Assembly: GCA_026126245.1 (NCBI GenBank)
Contig: JAHCJT010000014.1
Span: forward strand, 1 to 32,051
Origin: Alphaproteobacteria bacterium
GTDB taxonomy: Bacteria > Pseudomonadota > Alphaproteobacteria > Reyranellales > Reyranellaceae
Length of the DNA stretch: 32,051 nt
Direction of reading: 5' to 3'
Shown here: positions 1 to 7,551 of the stretch, piece after piece
How the letters are laid out: the number at the start of each line of letters is the position of its first letter
Numbering within the stretch: the stretch's first letter is position 1
The notes under the pieces: model-generated
Told to the model about the DNA's origin: nothing
What the model saw: only the letters and a program-made list of their open reading frames with translations
Databases searched by the model: none
Translations under genes and position numbers: made by a program

Positions 1-1217
1 CAGGCCACGGCAGCGCCGACTGCAACAGGCGCGCCGAAGCCGATCGACCCGCCCATGTTGTTCAACCAGTCATGCGGCGGCGCACCCGCGCTGAACGGGA
101 AGAAGCCACGGCCCGTGGTGACCGACTCGTCGACGACAACGGCGCCCTCCGGCATCGTGGCGCCCAGCGCCATTCCCAGGCCATCCAGTGTGATCTTCCC
201 GTTGGGCTTATCGGGTCGCTTGGCGGCTGCGACACCGGCGGCCGGCAGGTCGAGCGCACCGAGTTCAGCGGCCAAGGCCTCCAGCGCCGCTTCGCAGTCG
301 TCTTCCACGCCGCACAGCTTGGTGATCGTGCAGTCATCCGGCGCCAGCATGCTCGGCTTGCCAGGGTAAGCGAAAAAGGCCGCCGGTGCCTTGGCGCCAC
401 ACAGCACCATCTGCTTGGTGCCTTTGAGAACCGCCGTGGCCTGTTCCACCACGAACGGCACACGCAGGACCTGGACTCGGCCGGCACCGCGCTGCAATCG
501 TGCGCCGGCACCAGCCGCCTGCACCTTGCAACCGGTCTTGGTCGAGATTTTTCCCGCCAGCTCCAGCGCCCGCGCACGAAGCGACCGCCCGCCCAACAGC
601 AGCATGCCCGGCTCACCGTTGGTCAACGCCTTGGCCGCAGTCGTGACGGCATCAGCCGTTGGCTTGGCCGGCGGTGGCGGAGGTGGCGTCTCGGCGATCT
701 CGTGCGCCGTGCCCCAGGCGGTGTCGGCCGGCAGGATCAAGGTCGCGATCTGCCCCGGCGATGTGCGCGCCGCCTGGATGGCGCGCGCGCCGTCCCTGGC
801 GACCGTCTTGGCGGTCGGCGAAGTCTTGACCCAGTGCGAGAACGGCTTGGCGATGCCCTCGATGTCCGCGGTCAGGGGGGTGTCGAATTTGATGTGATAG
901 GTTGCGTGCTCGCCGACGATGTTGACGATGCCGGAGCCTGCCTTTTTCGCGTTGTGCAGATTGGCGCAGGCATTGGCCAGGCCCGGTCCGAGGTGCAGCA
1001 GCGTAGCGGCCGGATTGCCCGTCATGCGGTAATAGCCGTCGGCGGCACCGCTGCAGACGCCCTCAAACAGGCCCAGCACGCAGCGCATGCCCTGCACACG
1101 GTCGAGCGCCGCGACATAGTGCATCTCCGACGTGCCGGGGTTGGCGAAGGAGACGCTCACGCCACCCTTCACCAGGGTGCGCACCAGGCTGTCGGCCCCA
1201 GTCATCAGCTCGGTCAT
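1..1217 (-). CDS. Acetolactate synthase-like ThDP-dependent enzyme (partial, C-terminus off the left edge)
   Basis: About 405 N-terminal residues are present; the frame is open to base 1. The N-terminal pyrimidine-binding domain shows ANPGTSEMHY, then a Glu in LGLFEGVCSGAADGY, the position of the catalytic ThDP-activating Glu in the acetolactate synthase/benzoylformate decarboxylase superfamily. A Pro-rich linker (ETPPPPPAKP) leads into the central domain, and the start of the C-terminal ThDP/Mg domain is seen near the edge (GRGFFPFSAG, NNMGGSIGFG). The start ATG has an AGGA Shine-Dalgarno 8 bases upstream. The superfamily decarboxylates 2-oxo acids; which one is used here cannot be told from this fragment. 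It resembles the acetolactate synthase large-subunit-like group, which often stands alone without a small subunit, so a catabolic role is as likely as valine synthesis. It follows mmcB on the same strand after 213 bases. Confidence 0.85.
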   Translation of the reverse strand, partial: MTELMTGADSLVRTLVKGGVSVSFANPGTSEMHYVAALDRVQGMRCVLGLFEGVCSGAADGYYRMTGNPAATLLHLGPGLANACANLHNAKKAGSGIVNIVGEHATYHIKFDTPLTADIEGIAKPFSHWVKTSPTAKTVARDGARAIQAARTSPGQIATLILPADTAWGTAHEIAETPPPPPPAKPTADAVTTAAKALTNGEPGMLLLGGRSLRARALELAGKISTKTGCKVQAAGAGARLQRGAGRVQVLRVPFVVEQATAVLKGTKQMVLCGAKAPAAFFAYPGKPSMLAPDDCTITKLCGVEDDCEAALEALAAELGALDLPAAGVAAAKRPDKPNGKITLDGLGMALGATMPEGAVVVDESVTTGRGFFPFSAGAPPHDWLNNMGGSIGFGAPVAVGAAVA

Positions 1218-1430
1218 GGTGTGGTCCTGTTCCCTCGTTGTTCGTCAGGAAGACTACTGGCCGGCCGACGACGACGCCAAGCCACCCCTCCAAGAATAGT
1301 CGCATAGCCGCGTTGCGGGCGCCCGTCCGGCGCTGGCCCGGCCGCCGGCAGTGCGTACGTCGGCGCCTGAGGCAAATCCGTTGTCAGATGGCGGCGGACA
1401 AAGGAATGCCGCCGCCGGTCAGTGTCGACG

Positions 1431-1907
1431 TCACGTGCCGAACGCCGCTTGTGGATCATGCAAGCGCTGCAGCCGCTCGGCGCCGAGCCGTGCGCAGCGC
1501 AGGATCAACGCACGGCGTCGCGCTGGCGCTAGCCGGCTATCGGCGATCGCCCGCAAATCCTCACGCACGACTTCGCCGCCAAAAGCATCTGCCACGATTA
1601 GCCCGACCTCCTGTGGCAGCAGAGACTGCGGGAAATCGGCAGCAACCGCAAAATAGTAGCGGTCGCACCAGGCAAGGTAGTCGCCCCATTTTCCGTCGGC
1701 GCGATAGTCCTCGATCGAAGACTTCACCTCGGTGATCGCGATTTGCCCGTCGTTGGCCACGGCAAGAACGTCGGCCCGTCGGCCATGCGCCAGCGGCACT
1801 TCAATCAGCGGTGCCCATGCCCGCGCGCGCCACAAGCGGCAAACACCGCGTGTCACTGACAGCGTGACGTCGGGACGCGTCCCGGAAGCTGCGCTCGCGT
1901 TACTCAT
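1431..1907 (-). CDS. mmcB: MmcB-family DNA repair protein
   Basis: This 158-residue cytoplasmic protein matches the alphaproteobacterial MmcB family: a basic N-terminal segment (GVCRLWRARAWAPLIEVPL), then GRRADVLAVANDGQIAITEVKSS with the Asp/Glu-x-Lys pattern of a restriction-endonuclease-like fold, followed by DYRADGKWGDYLAWCDRYYFAVA. In Caulobacter the family is tied to survival of mitomycin C damage; the biochemical activity is not established. The Asp and the E-V-K triplet look intact, which suggests a nuclease-type core. I looked for a LexA box of the alphaproteobacterial GTTC-N7-GTTC type in the 300 bases upstream and did not see one, so SOS control is not supported here. Length is normal for the family. 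Confidence 0.85.
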   Translation of the reverse strand: MSNASAASGTRPDVTLSVTRGVCRLWRARAWAPLIEVPLAHGRRADVLAVANDGQIAITEVKSSIEDYRADGKWGDYLAWCDRYYFAVAADFPQSLLPQEVGLIVADAFGGEVVREDLRAIADSRLAPARRRALILRCARLGAERLQRLHDPQAAFGT

Positions 1908-2220
1908 CGTCTACTCGGGCACGGTGAAATTGCCAACCTATGAAAATAAAGCGCTGGGCAGGGCATGCGATTGATTTCAGGAGGGCCGGAAACGAGTCGC
2001 CTCCGGGTGCCTCCAACAACAAGTTTTTTGTACAGTTTACCATATCTTGTGGCTAATCGCTCGAAGAGTTCAAAATGTGGTGCGCGGCCAGTCAAGATCT
2101 TGCCGGGCTCTCGCCTTAAGGCCGGGAGGGCCGAGTGGAAACGCGAGATGGTAAATGTTGCGTCATCATGCTATTCTTTCTTAAATACTCGAAATCATTG
2201 TTTTCCGGGGATAATTGGCG
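1908..2220. other. Intergenic region between mmcB and the first mini-protein gene
   Basis: This 313-base stretch is clearly more AT-rich than its surroundings and has no convincing coding frame. It must carry the divergent promoters of mmcB (leftward) and of the mini-protein gene (rightward). A plausible sigma-70-like pair for the rightward gene is annotated separately. No tRNA-like fold or strong terminator was seen. Confidence 0.5.
2158..2186 (+). promoter_or_regulatory. Possible sigma-70-type promoter of the first mini-protein gene
   Basis: TTGCGT (2158-2163) and TTAAAT (2181-2186) are separated by exactly 17 bases, in an AT-rich patch 35 bases before the ATG at 2221. Both hexamers are imperfect, so this is a weak prediction. 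Confidence 0.3.
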
Positions 2221-2445
2221 ATGACTCCCGTGCAATCTGCGAACCCAATCCCGAATGTGGATGCTGACCGCCGTAGCGTGTCGCGCCGCCGGGCTTTGGC
2301 CAAACTCGGCCTTGTGGCCGGTGTTGCCTATGCCGCACCGACATTGACCGCGTTGGACCGTCCCGCATACGCACAGTCGACACCCTGCCCGCCGGGCTTG
2401 ATCAGGCAGGGCAAAGGCCCAGGCGGCTGCACGCCGAAGAAGTAG
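2221..2445 (+). CDS. Tat-type secreted mini-protein, copy 1
   Basis: This is a 74-residue protein of unknown function. It has a 20-residue polar N-region, a twin-arginine stretch (SRRRALAKLG, residues 21-30), a weakly hydrophobic core (LVAGVAYAAPTLTAL) and an AYA-Q signal-peptidase-like site at residues 49-52. The predicted mature tail is about 23 residues with two cysteines (C56 and C70) and is rich in Pro, Gly and Lys. A TTG six bases upstream is in frame, but the ATG is preferred because it puts SRR, AYAQ and the first Cys at exactly the same residue numbers as in the paralogue at 2856. GGGG lies 10 bases before the ATG. The Tat assignment is by motif only; the core could instead act as a membrane anchor. 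A convergent XRE/S24 regulator lies beyond the second copy. Confidence 0.7.
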   Translation: MTPVQSANPIPNVDADRRSVSRRRALAKLGLVAGVAYAAPTLTALDRPAYAQSTPCPPGLIRQGKGPGGCTPKK

Positions 2446-2855
2446 GCGGCGAGGATCTTATCGAGCCACGCGCCGAGGGTAGCGTCGACAGGACCTGATA
2501 TGGGTCCGTGACCGGCATTGTGGTTGGCAGATGGGCCCTCAGGCTGAGCGTTGTCATGGGCCGATCGCACCCTTTTTCGGCCGTAAAGATCCACGAACAC
2601 GGTAGCTGTCGCCGTTGCCGGCCGCCGGCTGCGTTGACCTGTGCTGCGACAGGCGCCAGCCCCGCCTTTTCGTTTCAGGCCCAGGTTGAAAGCCTCACTG
2701 TCGGCCTCACGCGGCCAACCAAGCACCGAATTGGTTGCGTGGTTTGCTGCGCCAGCCTTTGTCCAAATGGTCCACCCGGAACCGGTTGGCGCTATCAGGG
2801 GCGCGCCACATCGTATTGAATTGCTGGAAATTATTGCCGTTGGGGATTTTGGACC
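2446..2855. other. Spacer between the two mini-protein paralogues
   Basis: This 410-base stretch has no frame I can support as coding. Short frames exist in several registers, but none has a Shine-Dalgarno or a recognisable product. It holds a small inverted repeat, GGACC (2491-2495) and GGTCC (2503-2507), just after the first gene, too short and without a T-run to call a terminator. The last 30 bases resemble the leader of copy 1 (see the repeat entry). The spacing suggests each copy may have its own promoter. Confidence 0.45.
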
Positions 2856-2858
2856 ATG
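2827..2858 (+). repeat. Duplicated leader and start region of the mini-protein genes (second copy; first at 2191-2223)
   Basis: The bases before the two ATGs are alike: GAAAT-x-ATTG, about five variable bases, GGGAT, then TTGG/TGG shortly before ATG. The first copy is at 2191-2223 and the second at 2827-2858. With the protein similarity this shows that the duplicated unit includes the ribosome-binding region. Confidence 0.5.
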
Positions 2859-3074
2859 AGATTGAACCAGGGTCGGGATCGGGCGCCCGATACATCGCCC
2901 GAGATCGCGCCAATGTCGCGCCGAGGCGCGTTGACCCGCCTCGGGTTGGCCGCTGGCATTGCCTACGCCGCGCCGACGCTAACGCGACTGGACAGGCCAG
3001 CCTATGCCCAGGCGACACCCTGTCCGCCGCCGGGGACCCGACGTCGGCGGCCGCGGTATTGCCGCAACCAGTGA
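2856..3074 (+). CDS. Tat-type secreted mini-protein, copy 2
   Basis: This 72-residue paralogue of the protein at 2221 keeps the same layout residue for residue: SRRGALTRLG at 21-30, core LAAGIAYAAPTLTRL, RPAYAQ ending at 52 and the first tail Cys at 56 inside TPCPP. The predicted mature tail of about 21 residues diverges afterwards and is strongly basic (a run of four Arg, then RPRYC), with its second Cys at 69. The conserved signal and TPCPP motif beside a divergent tail suggest that export is kept while the exported end varies. GGGG lies 10 bases before the ATG. Function is unknown; I recognise no named family. The XRE/S24 regulator gene converges 101 bases downstream. Confidence 0.7.
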   Translation: MRLNQGRDRAPDTSPEIAPMSRRGALTRLGLAAGIAYAAPTLTRLDRPAYAQATPCPPPGTRRRRPRYCRNQ

Positions 3075-3175
3075 GCTGACGCGAAAGAAGCGAGCCGCGC
3101 CCGATCACGCCGGCGGGTCGCCTCGGGTTCAGCCTTCCATATTCCAGCTGCCGCCGCCGCGGTTGGGAGAGCGGA

Positions 3176-3811
3176 TCAGCGCCGCTTGACCCATCGGACC
3201 GGACTGGCCCACTCCAACCGCGTGTTCATGACGGGCGCGGCATTGTAGGACACCAGCGTGAACTGTCCGCGGCTGCCGCCGATCTCCAGGCGTTTCACCA
3301 AAGTGGGGCCGTTGGCAATCTTCACGACACAGTCCCGACCGGCGCAGTTGGCAACATCGACGCCATGCGCTTGCAGGTCCCGGCTGTAGAAGAGAATGTC
3401 GCCGTCGCTGTAGACCGGGTAGAGGCTGTCGCCGCGCACGCGTAGAGCGATGATGCTGAGTGAGTCGTCCGGTGGTGCTTCGACTTCATCGCGTGTCCCG
3501 CTCGCGCCGCCGTTCAGGGCGAACACCTCGCCGCCGGCACCGACATAGGCGGTGACGGTGGTTAGCCGTTGGCTTCCACCGTCGCGCCCGTAACGAAACT
3601 CGGATACCGATGCGCCGGCTGTTTCCGCCAGCAATTTCAAGGTCTGGGCGTCGGGTTCGAAGGCGCCTTTTTCCCAGCGATGCACCGTCGGCTGCGTCAC
3701 ACCCAGCTTGGCCGCGAACTCCTGTTGCGTCAGGTTCTGCTGCTTGCGCAGCGTCTTGATCCGTTGCCCCAACTCCCAGAATGGCTCGCGCATTGCCTGC
3801 GTCTCGGCCAT
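3176..3811 (-). CDS. XRE-family regulator with S24 (LexA/CI-type) peptidase domain
   Basis: This 211-residue repressor-like protein has an N-terminal helix-turn-helix at about 14-68 (LGQRIKTLRKQQNLTQQEFA, then LGVTQPTVHRWEKG) and a C-terminal S24 fold. The nucleophile Ser129 sits in RGDSLYP, and the general base is Lys173 in TLVKRLE. A cleavage-type Ala-Gly occurs in YVGAGGEV (92-93). All autoproteolysis residues therefore look intact, so it could be inactivated by RecA-type signals like LexA or phage CI. It stands alone; no phage genes surround it. The AT-rich 188 bases upstream probably hold its promoter and an autoregulatory operator. Targets are unknown; the mini-protein pair converges on it and the Sel1 genes lie behind it. 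Confidence 0.85.
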   Translation of the reverse strand: MAETQAMREPFWELGQRIKTLRKQQNLTQQEFAAKLGVTQPTVHRWEKGAFEPDAQTLKLLAETAGASVSEFRYGRDGGSQRLTTVTAYVGAGGEVFALNGGASGTRDEVEAPPDDSLSIIALRVRGDSLYPVYSDGDILFYSRDLQAHGVDVANCAGRDCVVKIANGPTLVKRLEIGGSRGQFTLVSYNAAPVMNTRLEWASPVRWVKRR

Positions 3812-3866
3812 GGAACAATCCCCCCATTACATTGCATGAATAAATATAAAACCATCTTGAGAATAT

Positions 3867-3895
3867 AATCCATGTCGAGAAACCAGACCAGTCAA
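3867..3895 (-). promoter_or_regulatory. Possible promoter region of the XRE/S24 regulator
   Basis: On the minus strand a TTGACT hexamer (3890-3895) is followed 17 bases later by TGGATT, inside an AT-rich stretch (about 3832-3875) that stands out in this GC-rich window. The -10 match is poor and a TATATT lies slightly further downstream, so only the general position is offered. Confidence 0.25.
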
Positions 3896-3999
3896 CTTTG
3901 TACCCCGCAATGGGCAAAAAATCTCGGTTTCTCGCGACGCCAGTGCAAACAGAATACACATTTCAAATAATCAGCGATCGCCATGCTGGCCGCGGTGGT

Positions 4000-5223
4000 T
4001 CAGGGCCGGGGCGGCATCGGTTTCAGCGGCGGAGCCTCGTCGTCGGAGCGGCCGTGCGCTCGTTCCGGCTGCGCGCGGAAGGCCGTGGCGGCGGCTTCGG
4101 CTTGGCGCATATCTTCAGGTGTCATCGCTTCGGCGGCGCGTTGGCGTACCTTGCTTGCGTTCGTGTTGCCATGCCGCTCGGCCACCAGCAGCCACATGTA
4201 GCCGTCGGCGGGCTGCTTGGGGCCGGCCACGCCGCCGATCTTCCAGACGCCCAATACATATTGTGCGTCGGCAAGACCCTGGTACGCGGCGCGTGTGTAC
4301 CATTGCTCGGCTTTGATCAGGTCGCGCTCGACGCCCGCGCCAGAGAAATAGGCATTGCCGACCTTGAACTGGGCCAGGGCGAGGCCGGCATTGGCCGCTG
4401 CCGTGTACCAGGCGACAGCGCTGACGGCAGCCTTCCGCGCTGCATCGCCGCGCGATTCCATGGCGATCAACGCCGACAGATCGCCCAAGGCCATGGCCGC
4501 CTCGGGGTAGCCATTGTCGGCCGCGTGCCGCAGGTAACGCTGCGATTCGACCAGGTCGCGGCGCACGCCGCGGCCTTCGATGAGAAGCACGCCGTAGCGC
4601 AGGGCCGCCGGCAGATGACCTTGCTCGGCGGCGGTGCGGTAAGCTTCCGCCACCTCGGCGGCCCGCGCGTTGGCTTGCGGCGAGAGCTCGATGGCGCGCG
4701 CCATGGCGTAGGCGCCATACGGGTCGCCGGCTCGGGCCGCGCGCTCGTACCAGAACAGCGCTTCCGCATCGTCGTGCGGGACGCCCCGCCCCTTGGCATA
4801 GAGCACCCCGAGATTGTAGGCAGCTCGAGCGATGCCCTTCTCGGCGGCCTCGCCGAACAGCGCTGCTGCTCGCGACTCATCGCGGCGTATGCCCTGACCG
4901 GCGGCATACTGGAACGCCAGGAAGTATTTGGCCCGGGCATTGCCGCCGGCAGCGGCGGTGAGCAACAGCTGCACGGCCTCGGCCAGCCCAGGCCGGTCGC
5001 CGCGCCGGATCAGCGCTGCAGCCAGCCAGGCGGCGGCCTCGGGATCGCGGGCCGCAAGCGGCCGCAACTGACGCTCGGCGTCGGCGACATTGCCCGCATC
5101 CAGGGCCGCGATCGCGGCACGCAGCGGCTCGGCGGGCGTCTGGCCATGCGCGCCTAACGGCGACACCGCCATCAGGATCATCGCAACGACGGCAGCCCCG
5201 AGTCGTGACACGGCCGGACTCAC
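4000..5223 (-). CDS. Sel1-repeat (TPR-like) periplasmic protein
   Basis: This 407-residue protein starts with a signal peptide (LGAAVVAMILMAVSPLGAHG, cleavage near residue 28), followed by about eight Sel1-like repeats of roughly 36 residues with the typical A-x-x-x-L-G-x-x-Y-x-x-G-x-G-V pattern (for example AAYNLGVLYAKGRGVPHDD and AQFKVGNAYFSGAGVERD). The C-terminal 50 residues are charged and Pro-rich. Sel1 repeats form a helical scaffold for protein-protein contacts; the partner is not known. The start is GTG, overlapping the stop of the upstream Sel1 gene in a GTGA four-base overlap, so the two are translationally coupled and probably made together. Confidence 0.85.
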   Translation of the reverse strand: MSPAVSRLGAAVVAMILMAVSPLGAHGQTPAEPLRAAIAALDAGNVADAERQLRPLAARDPEAAAWLAAALIRRGDRPGLAEAVQLLLTAAAGGNARAKYFLAFQYAAGQGIRRDESRAAALFGEAAEKGIARAAYNLGVLYAKGRGVPHDDAEALFWYERAARAGDPYGAYAMARAIELSPQANARAAEVAEAYRTAAEQGHLPAALRYGVLLIEGRGVRRDLVESQRYLRHAADNGYPEAAMALGDLSALIAMESRGDAARKAAVSAVAWYTAAANAGLALAQFKVGNAYFSGAGVERDLIKAEQWYTRAAYQGLADAQYVLGVWKIGGVAGPKQPADGYMWLLVAERHGNTNASKVRQRAAEAMTPEDMRQAEAAATAFRAQPERAHGRSDDEAPPLKPMPPRP

Positions 5224-5756
5224 TTGCGTGGTACGAATGCGTCGGCCGCCTTCTTTGCCCGCTCGATTTCCTCCGGGCTCATCTCGCTTGCCAATCGGGC
5301 CAGCAGCGGTTCCGTGTTAGGCACCTTGTGACGCGACGCCAGCGCCAGGTACTTGTAGGCCTCGACCTTGTCCTTGGCGACTCCGGCACCCTCGGCCAGC
5401 GCCGCGCCGAAGTAAGCCATGGCCGGCGGAAAGCCGCGCTCGGCGGTGTCCTTCAGCAGCGGGATGGCCTTCTGCAGGCTGTACAGCGGCGACTTGTCGA
5501 AGCCATAGACTTCAACCCCGAGCAGGAACTGGGCGCGCGGATCCTTGCGATCAGCCAGCGGTTTCAGAATCCGTTCGGCCTTGGCGTAGTCTTTTGCCGC
5601 CAAGGCGTCGAACGCCGGCTTCAGTTCAGGTGCCGGCTGGGATGCGGCCGCTGGCGGCTTTTGCGGCTGTGTCTGTGCCAGCGCGTCTCCGTCGGCCGCC
5701 ATCGCGGTCAACAGTGCGACGATCGCTGCAACGACATGGAGGAGGGGCGGTTGCAT
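5220..5756 (-). CDS. Short Sel1-repeat periplasmic protein
   Basis: This is a 178-residue protein when started at the ATG at 5756, which places a clean signal peptide (MQPPLLHVVAAIVALLTAMA) at the N-terminus; a longer frame to 5894 adds an implausible Cys/Arg-rich leader. After a Pro/Gln/Ala linker come an N-terminal helical repeat (FDALAAKDYAKAERILKPLA) and about three Sel1-like units (AQFLLGVEVYG, AMAYFGAALAEGAGVAKDK). The tail (LASEMSPEEIERAKKAADAF) resembles the end of the neighbouring Sel1 protein (EAMTPEDMRQAEAAATAF), suggesting the two are paralogues of different repeat number. It is the first gene of a two-gene operon. Function is unknown beyond a likely scaffold role. Confidence 0.8.
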   Translation of the reverse strand: MQPPLLHVVAAIVALLTAMAADGDALAQTQPQKPPAAASQPAPELKPAFDALAAKDYAKAERILKPLADRKDPRAQFLLGVEVYGFDKSPLYSLQKAIPLLKDTAERGFPPAMAYFGAALAEGAGVAKDKVEAYKYLALASRHKVPNTEPLLARLASEMSPEEIERAKKAADAFVPRK

Positions 5757-6002
5757 CGCGTCTGAGGTCCTTGGATCGCCTGGTGTTTCGACCGCACGCA
5801 GTTGCTGCCGTGAAGCCGGGCGGCATTGGTTATCGTCGCAACATGGCGGAAAGAGGACTCCATCGCAATTGGCCTGCCCGAGCGGTAACGCCACGGATCG
5901 GCGTTACCGAGGTCGATTGGTCGCATCGGAGCGCACTGCCGCGGGGTGTGGTTGCTCCGCATGGAATAAGATCGCAGAGTGCGTAGTTGAGTATCCGCGA
6001 GG

Positions 6003-6704
6003 ATGTCGATGAAAGATGATCGCGACACGGCGACCGTGCGGGTTTGGGACGTGCCGACGCGCCTCTTTAAGTGGGCGCTGGTTGTCCTGGTCGTCTTCCA
6101 GGTCGTTACCGGCAAGCTGGCCGGCGACTGGCTCAAGTGGCATTTCTGGTCCGGCTATGCCGTTCTGGCGCTGCTGATCTTCCGCATTCTCTGGGGATTC
6201 GTTGGCAGCACCACGTCGCGCTTTTCGGATCTCGTGAAGGGGCCGCTGGCCGGACTGGCGCATCTGCGCGCCCTGCTCGGCGCCGGTGTGCCGCGCGAGG
6301 CCGGTCACAACGCCGTCGGCGGCTGGATGGTGCTGGCGCTGATCCTGGCGCTGCTGGTGCAGGTCGGCAGCGGGCTGTTCGCGACCGACGATATTGCCAC
6401 CGACGGTCCGCTGGTGGCAGTGGCGAGCGAGCGCTGGGTCAAGCGCATGTCGACGCTGCACCACCTCTGGATTAATCTGCTCTACGTCATGGTGGCACTG
6501 CACGTCCTGGCCGCCGTGCTCTATCTGGTCGTCAAGAAGCAGAACCTGATTGCCGCCATCATCACCGGCCGCAAGAAACGCAACGACGTTGCCGAACCGG
6601 GCGCGCCGCTGCCAGCACTGCGCTTCCGCGGCAACACGCTGGCGCTGGCCTGCCTGGCCGTGGCGGCTGCGATCGTCTACGGCATTGTGCGCATCGGCGG
6701 GTAG
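6003..6704 (+). CDS. Cytochrome b561-type membrane protein (COG3658-like)
   Basis: This protein of up to 233 residues opens with VRVWDVPTRLFKWALVVLV, typical of the bacterial di-haem cytochrome b561/NiFe-hydrogenase cytochrome b group. There are four main membrane segments (about 24-44, 50-68, 104-128 and 155-180) plus a C-terminal one at 210-230. Candidate haem-ligand histidines are H47 in WHFWSGY, HN near 102, and HHLW and LHVLA around 157-172. A second in-frame ATG at 6009 sits six bases after GAGG and is the better-spaced start (231 residues). Such proteins pass electrons between the quinone pool and soluble cytochromes. A cytochrome c' gene converges on it, a pairing often seen in proteobacteria. 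It is divergent from the Sel1 operon. Confidence 0.85.
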   Translation: MSMKDDRDTATVRVWDVPTRLFKWALVVLVVFQVVTGKLAGDWLKWHFWSGYAVLALLIFRILWGFVGSTTSRFSDLVKGPLAGLAHLRALLGAGVPREAGHNAVGGWMVLALILALLVQVGSGLFATDDIATDGPLVAVASERWVKRMSTLHHLWINLLYVMVALHVLAAVLYLVVKKQNLIAAIITGRKKRNDVAEPGAPLPALRFRGNTLALACLAVAAAIVYGIVRIGG

Positions 6705-6735
6705 GACCTGTGGCAAGGTAGCCGCGCAAACGAAA

Positions 6736-6760
6736 CGGCCGGTCGGGAGCCGACCGGCCG
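6736..6760 (-). terminator. Hairpin between cytochrome b561 and cytochrome c' genes
   Basis: A perfect 11-bp stem (6736-6746 with 6750-6760) closes a GAG loop. Read leftward, the hairpin is followed by TTTCGTTT, so it best fits an intrinsic terminator of the cytochrome c' gene; it may also slow transcription from the other side. Confidence 0.6.
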
Positions 6761-6818
6761 CATCGTCATCTCACCTTGTCGCTGGAAGCCGCTCCGCCGG
6801 GCCCCCGTCTCTCGGCCT

Positions 6819-7262
6819 TTACTTGGCCCGGAATTTCTCGTGGCAGCCGCCGCAGGTCTTGCCGACGGCACCGAATGCTGCCGCGACCTTCGACATGTCG
6901 CCGCTGCCGGCCGCCGTCGCCAGCGCATCGATGGCATCGGATTCGGCTTTGTGCGCAGCCGCGAAGCCCGCCTTGTCGGACCAGACGGTCGGCAACGCCT
7001 TGGTATCGCCCTTGTCGGATCCCACCGGGAACAACGCCGGCAATGCGGTCGATAGTTCCTTCAGCTTGGCCGCCGCCGGTACGACGGCGCTGGCCTGCCC
7101 CTTGCTGTCGATCACGCCCTTGATGGCCTTCATCTGCGCCGCAGCCTGCTTGCGGTTGTCCTTGCGCGCTGCGATCGGATCACCCTGTGCGATGGCAACG
7201 CTGCCAAGCAGCGCGCCGGACAGCGCCAATCCGATGGCGCCGACGATCAGCCCCTTCCGCAT
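6819..7262 (-). CDS. Cytochrome c' (class II c-type cytochrome)
   Basis: This 147-residue periplasmic protein has a signal peptide (GLIVGAIGLALSGALLGS, cleavage after AIA at about 25) and the diagnostic C-terminal haem site CGGCH (C137, C140, H141) followed by EKFRAK. The Arg-Lys near the mature N-terminus (KDNRKQAAAQMKAIKG) is typical of the four-helix-bundle cytochrome c' family. Members bind NO or act as electron carriers. The ATG at 7262 is chosen over an upstream one at 7340 because it begins the signal peptide and has GAGAGGAAG about six bases before it. It converges with the cytochrome b561 gene, which could be its redox partner. Confidence 0.9.
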   Translation of the reverse strand: MRKGLIVGAIGLALSGALLGSVAIAQGDPIAARKDNRKQAAAQMKAIKGVIDSKGQASAVVPAAAKLKELSTALPALFPVGSDKGDTKALPTVWSDKAGFAAAHKAESDAIDALATAAGSGDMSKVAAAFGAVGKTCGGCHEKFRAK

Positions 7263-7551
7263 GTTTCGCTTCCTCTCTTCGCAGTCGACGGCCCCAACGC
7301 GCCGAACGCCGTCTGTTGCCTGAACCGGCACGCCTGACAATGAAACACAAGCAGTTCATAGGTCGTCCATCACGAAGCCGTGAACGGAGCCGAAAAATGT
7401 AGTGTTTCCAGAGAGTAACTAGAAACCGTGCGGACTGGTGGCGAGTTGGCGGCAAGGGCCATGCACGACACGGCAATCGCGGCCGCCGCGGGCCGAGGCG
7501 AAGGCTGCGGGCGACGCGCGGTGTCAGTTTCGGGACAGGGTCCCACCGCGT

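Noticed and set aside
72..1307. Long open frame (411 codons) on the plus strand over the ThDP-enzyme gene
   Set aside because: The product is Arg/Gly/His-rich without a known fold, and the minus strand has a clear ThDP enzyme with motifs in order. It is a GC-driven antisense shadow.
1908..2000. LexA/SOS box for mmcB
   Set aside because: No GTTC-N7-GTTC or GAAC-N7-GAAC arrangement could be found upstream of the gene.
3176..3811. Possible prophage remnant around the S24 repressor
   Set aside because: No integrase, structural, lysis or replication genes are nearby; flanking genes are ordinary chromosomal ones.
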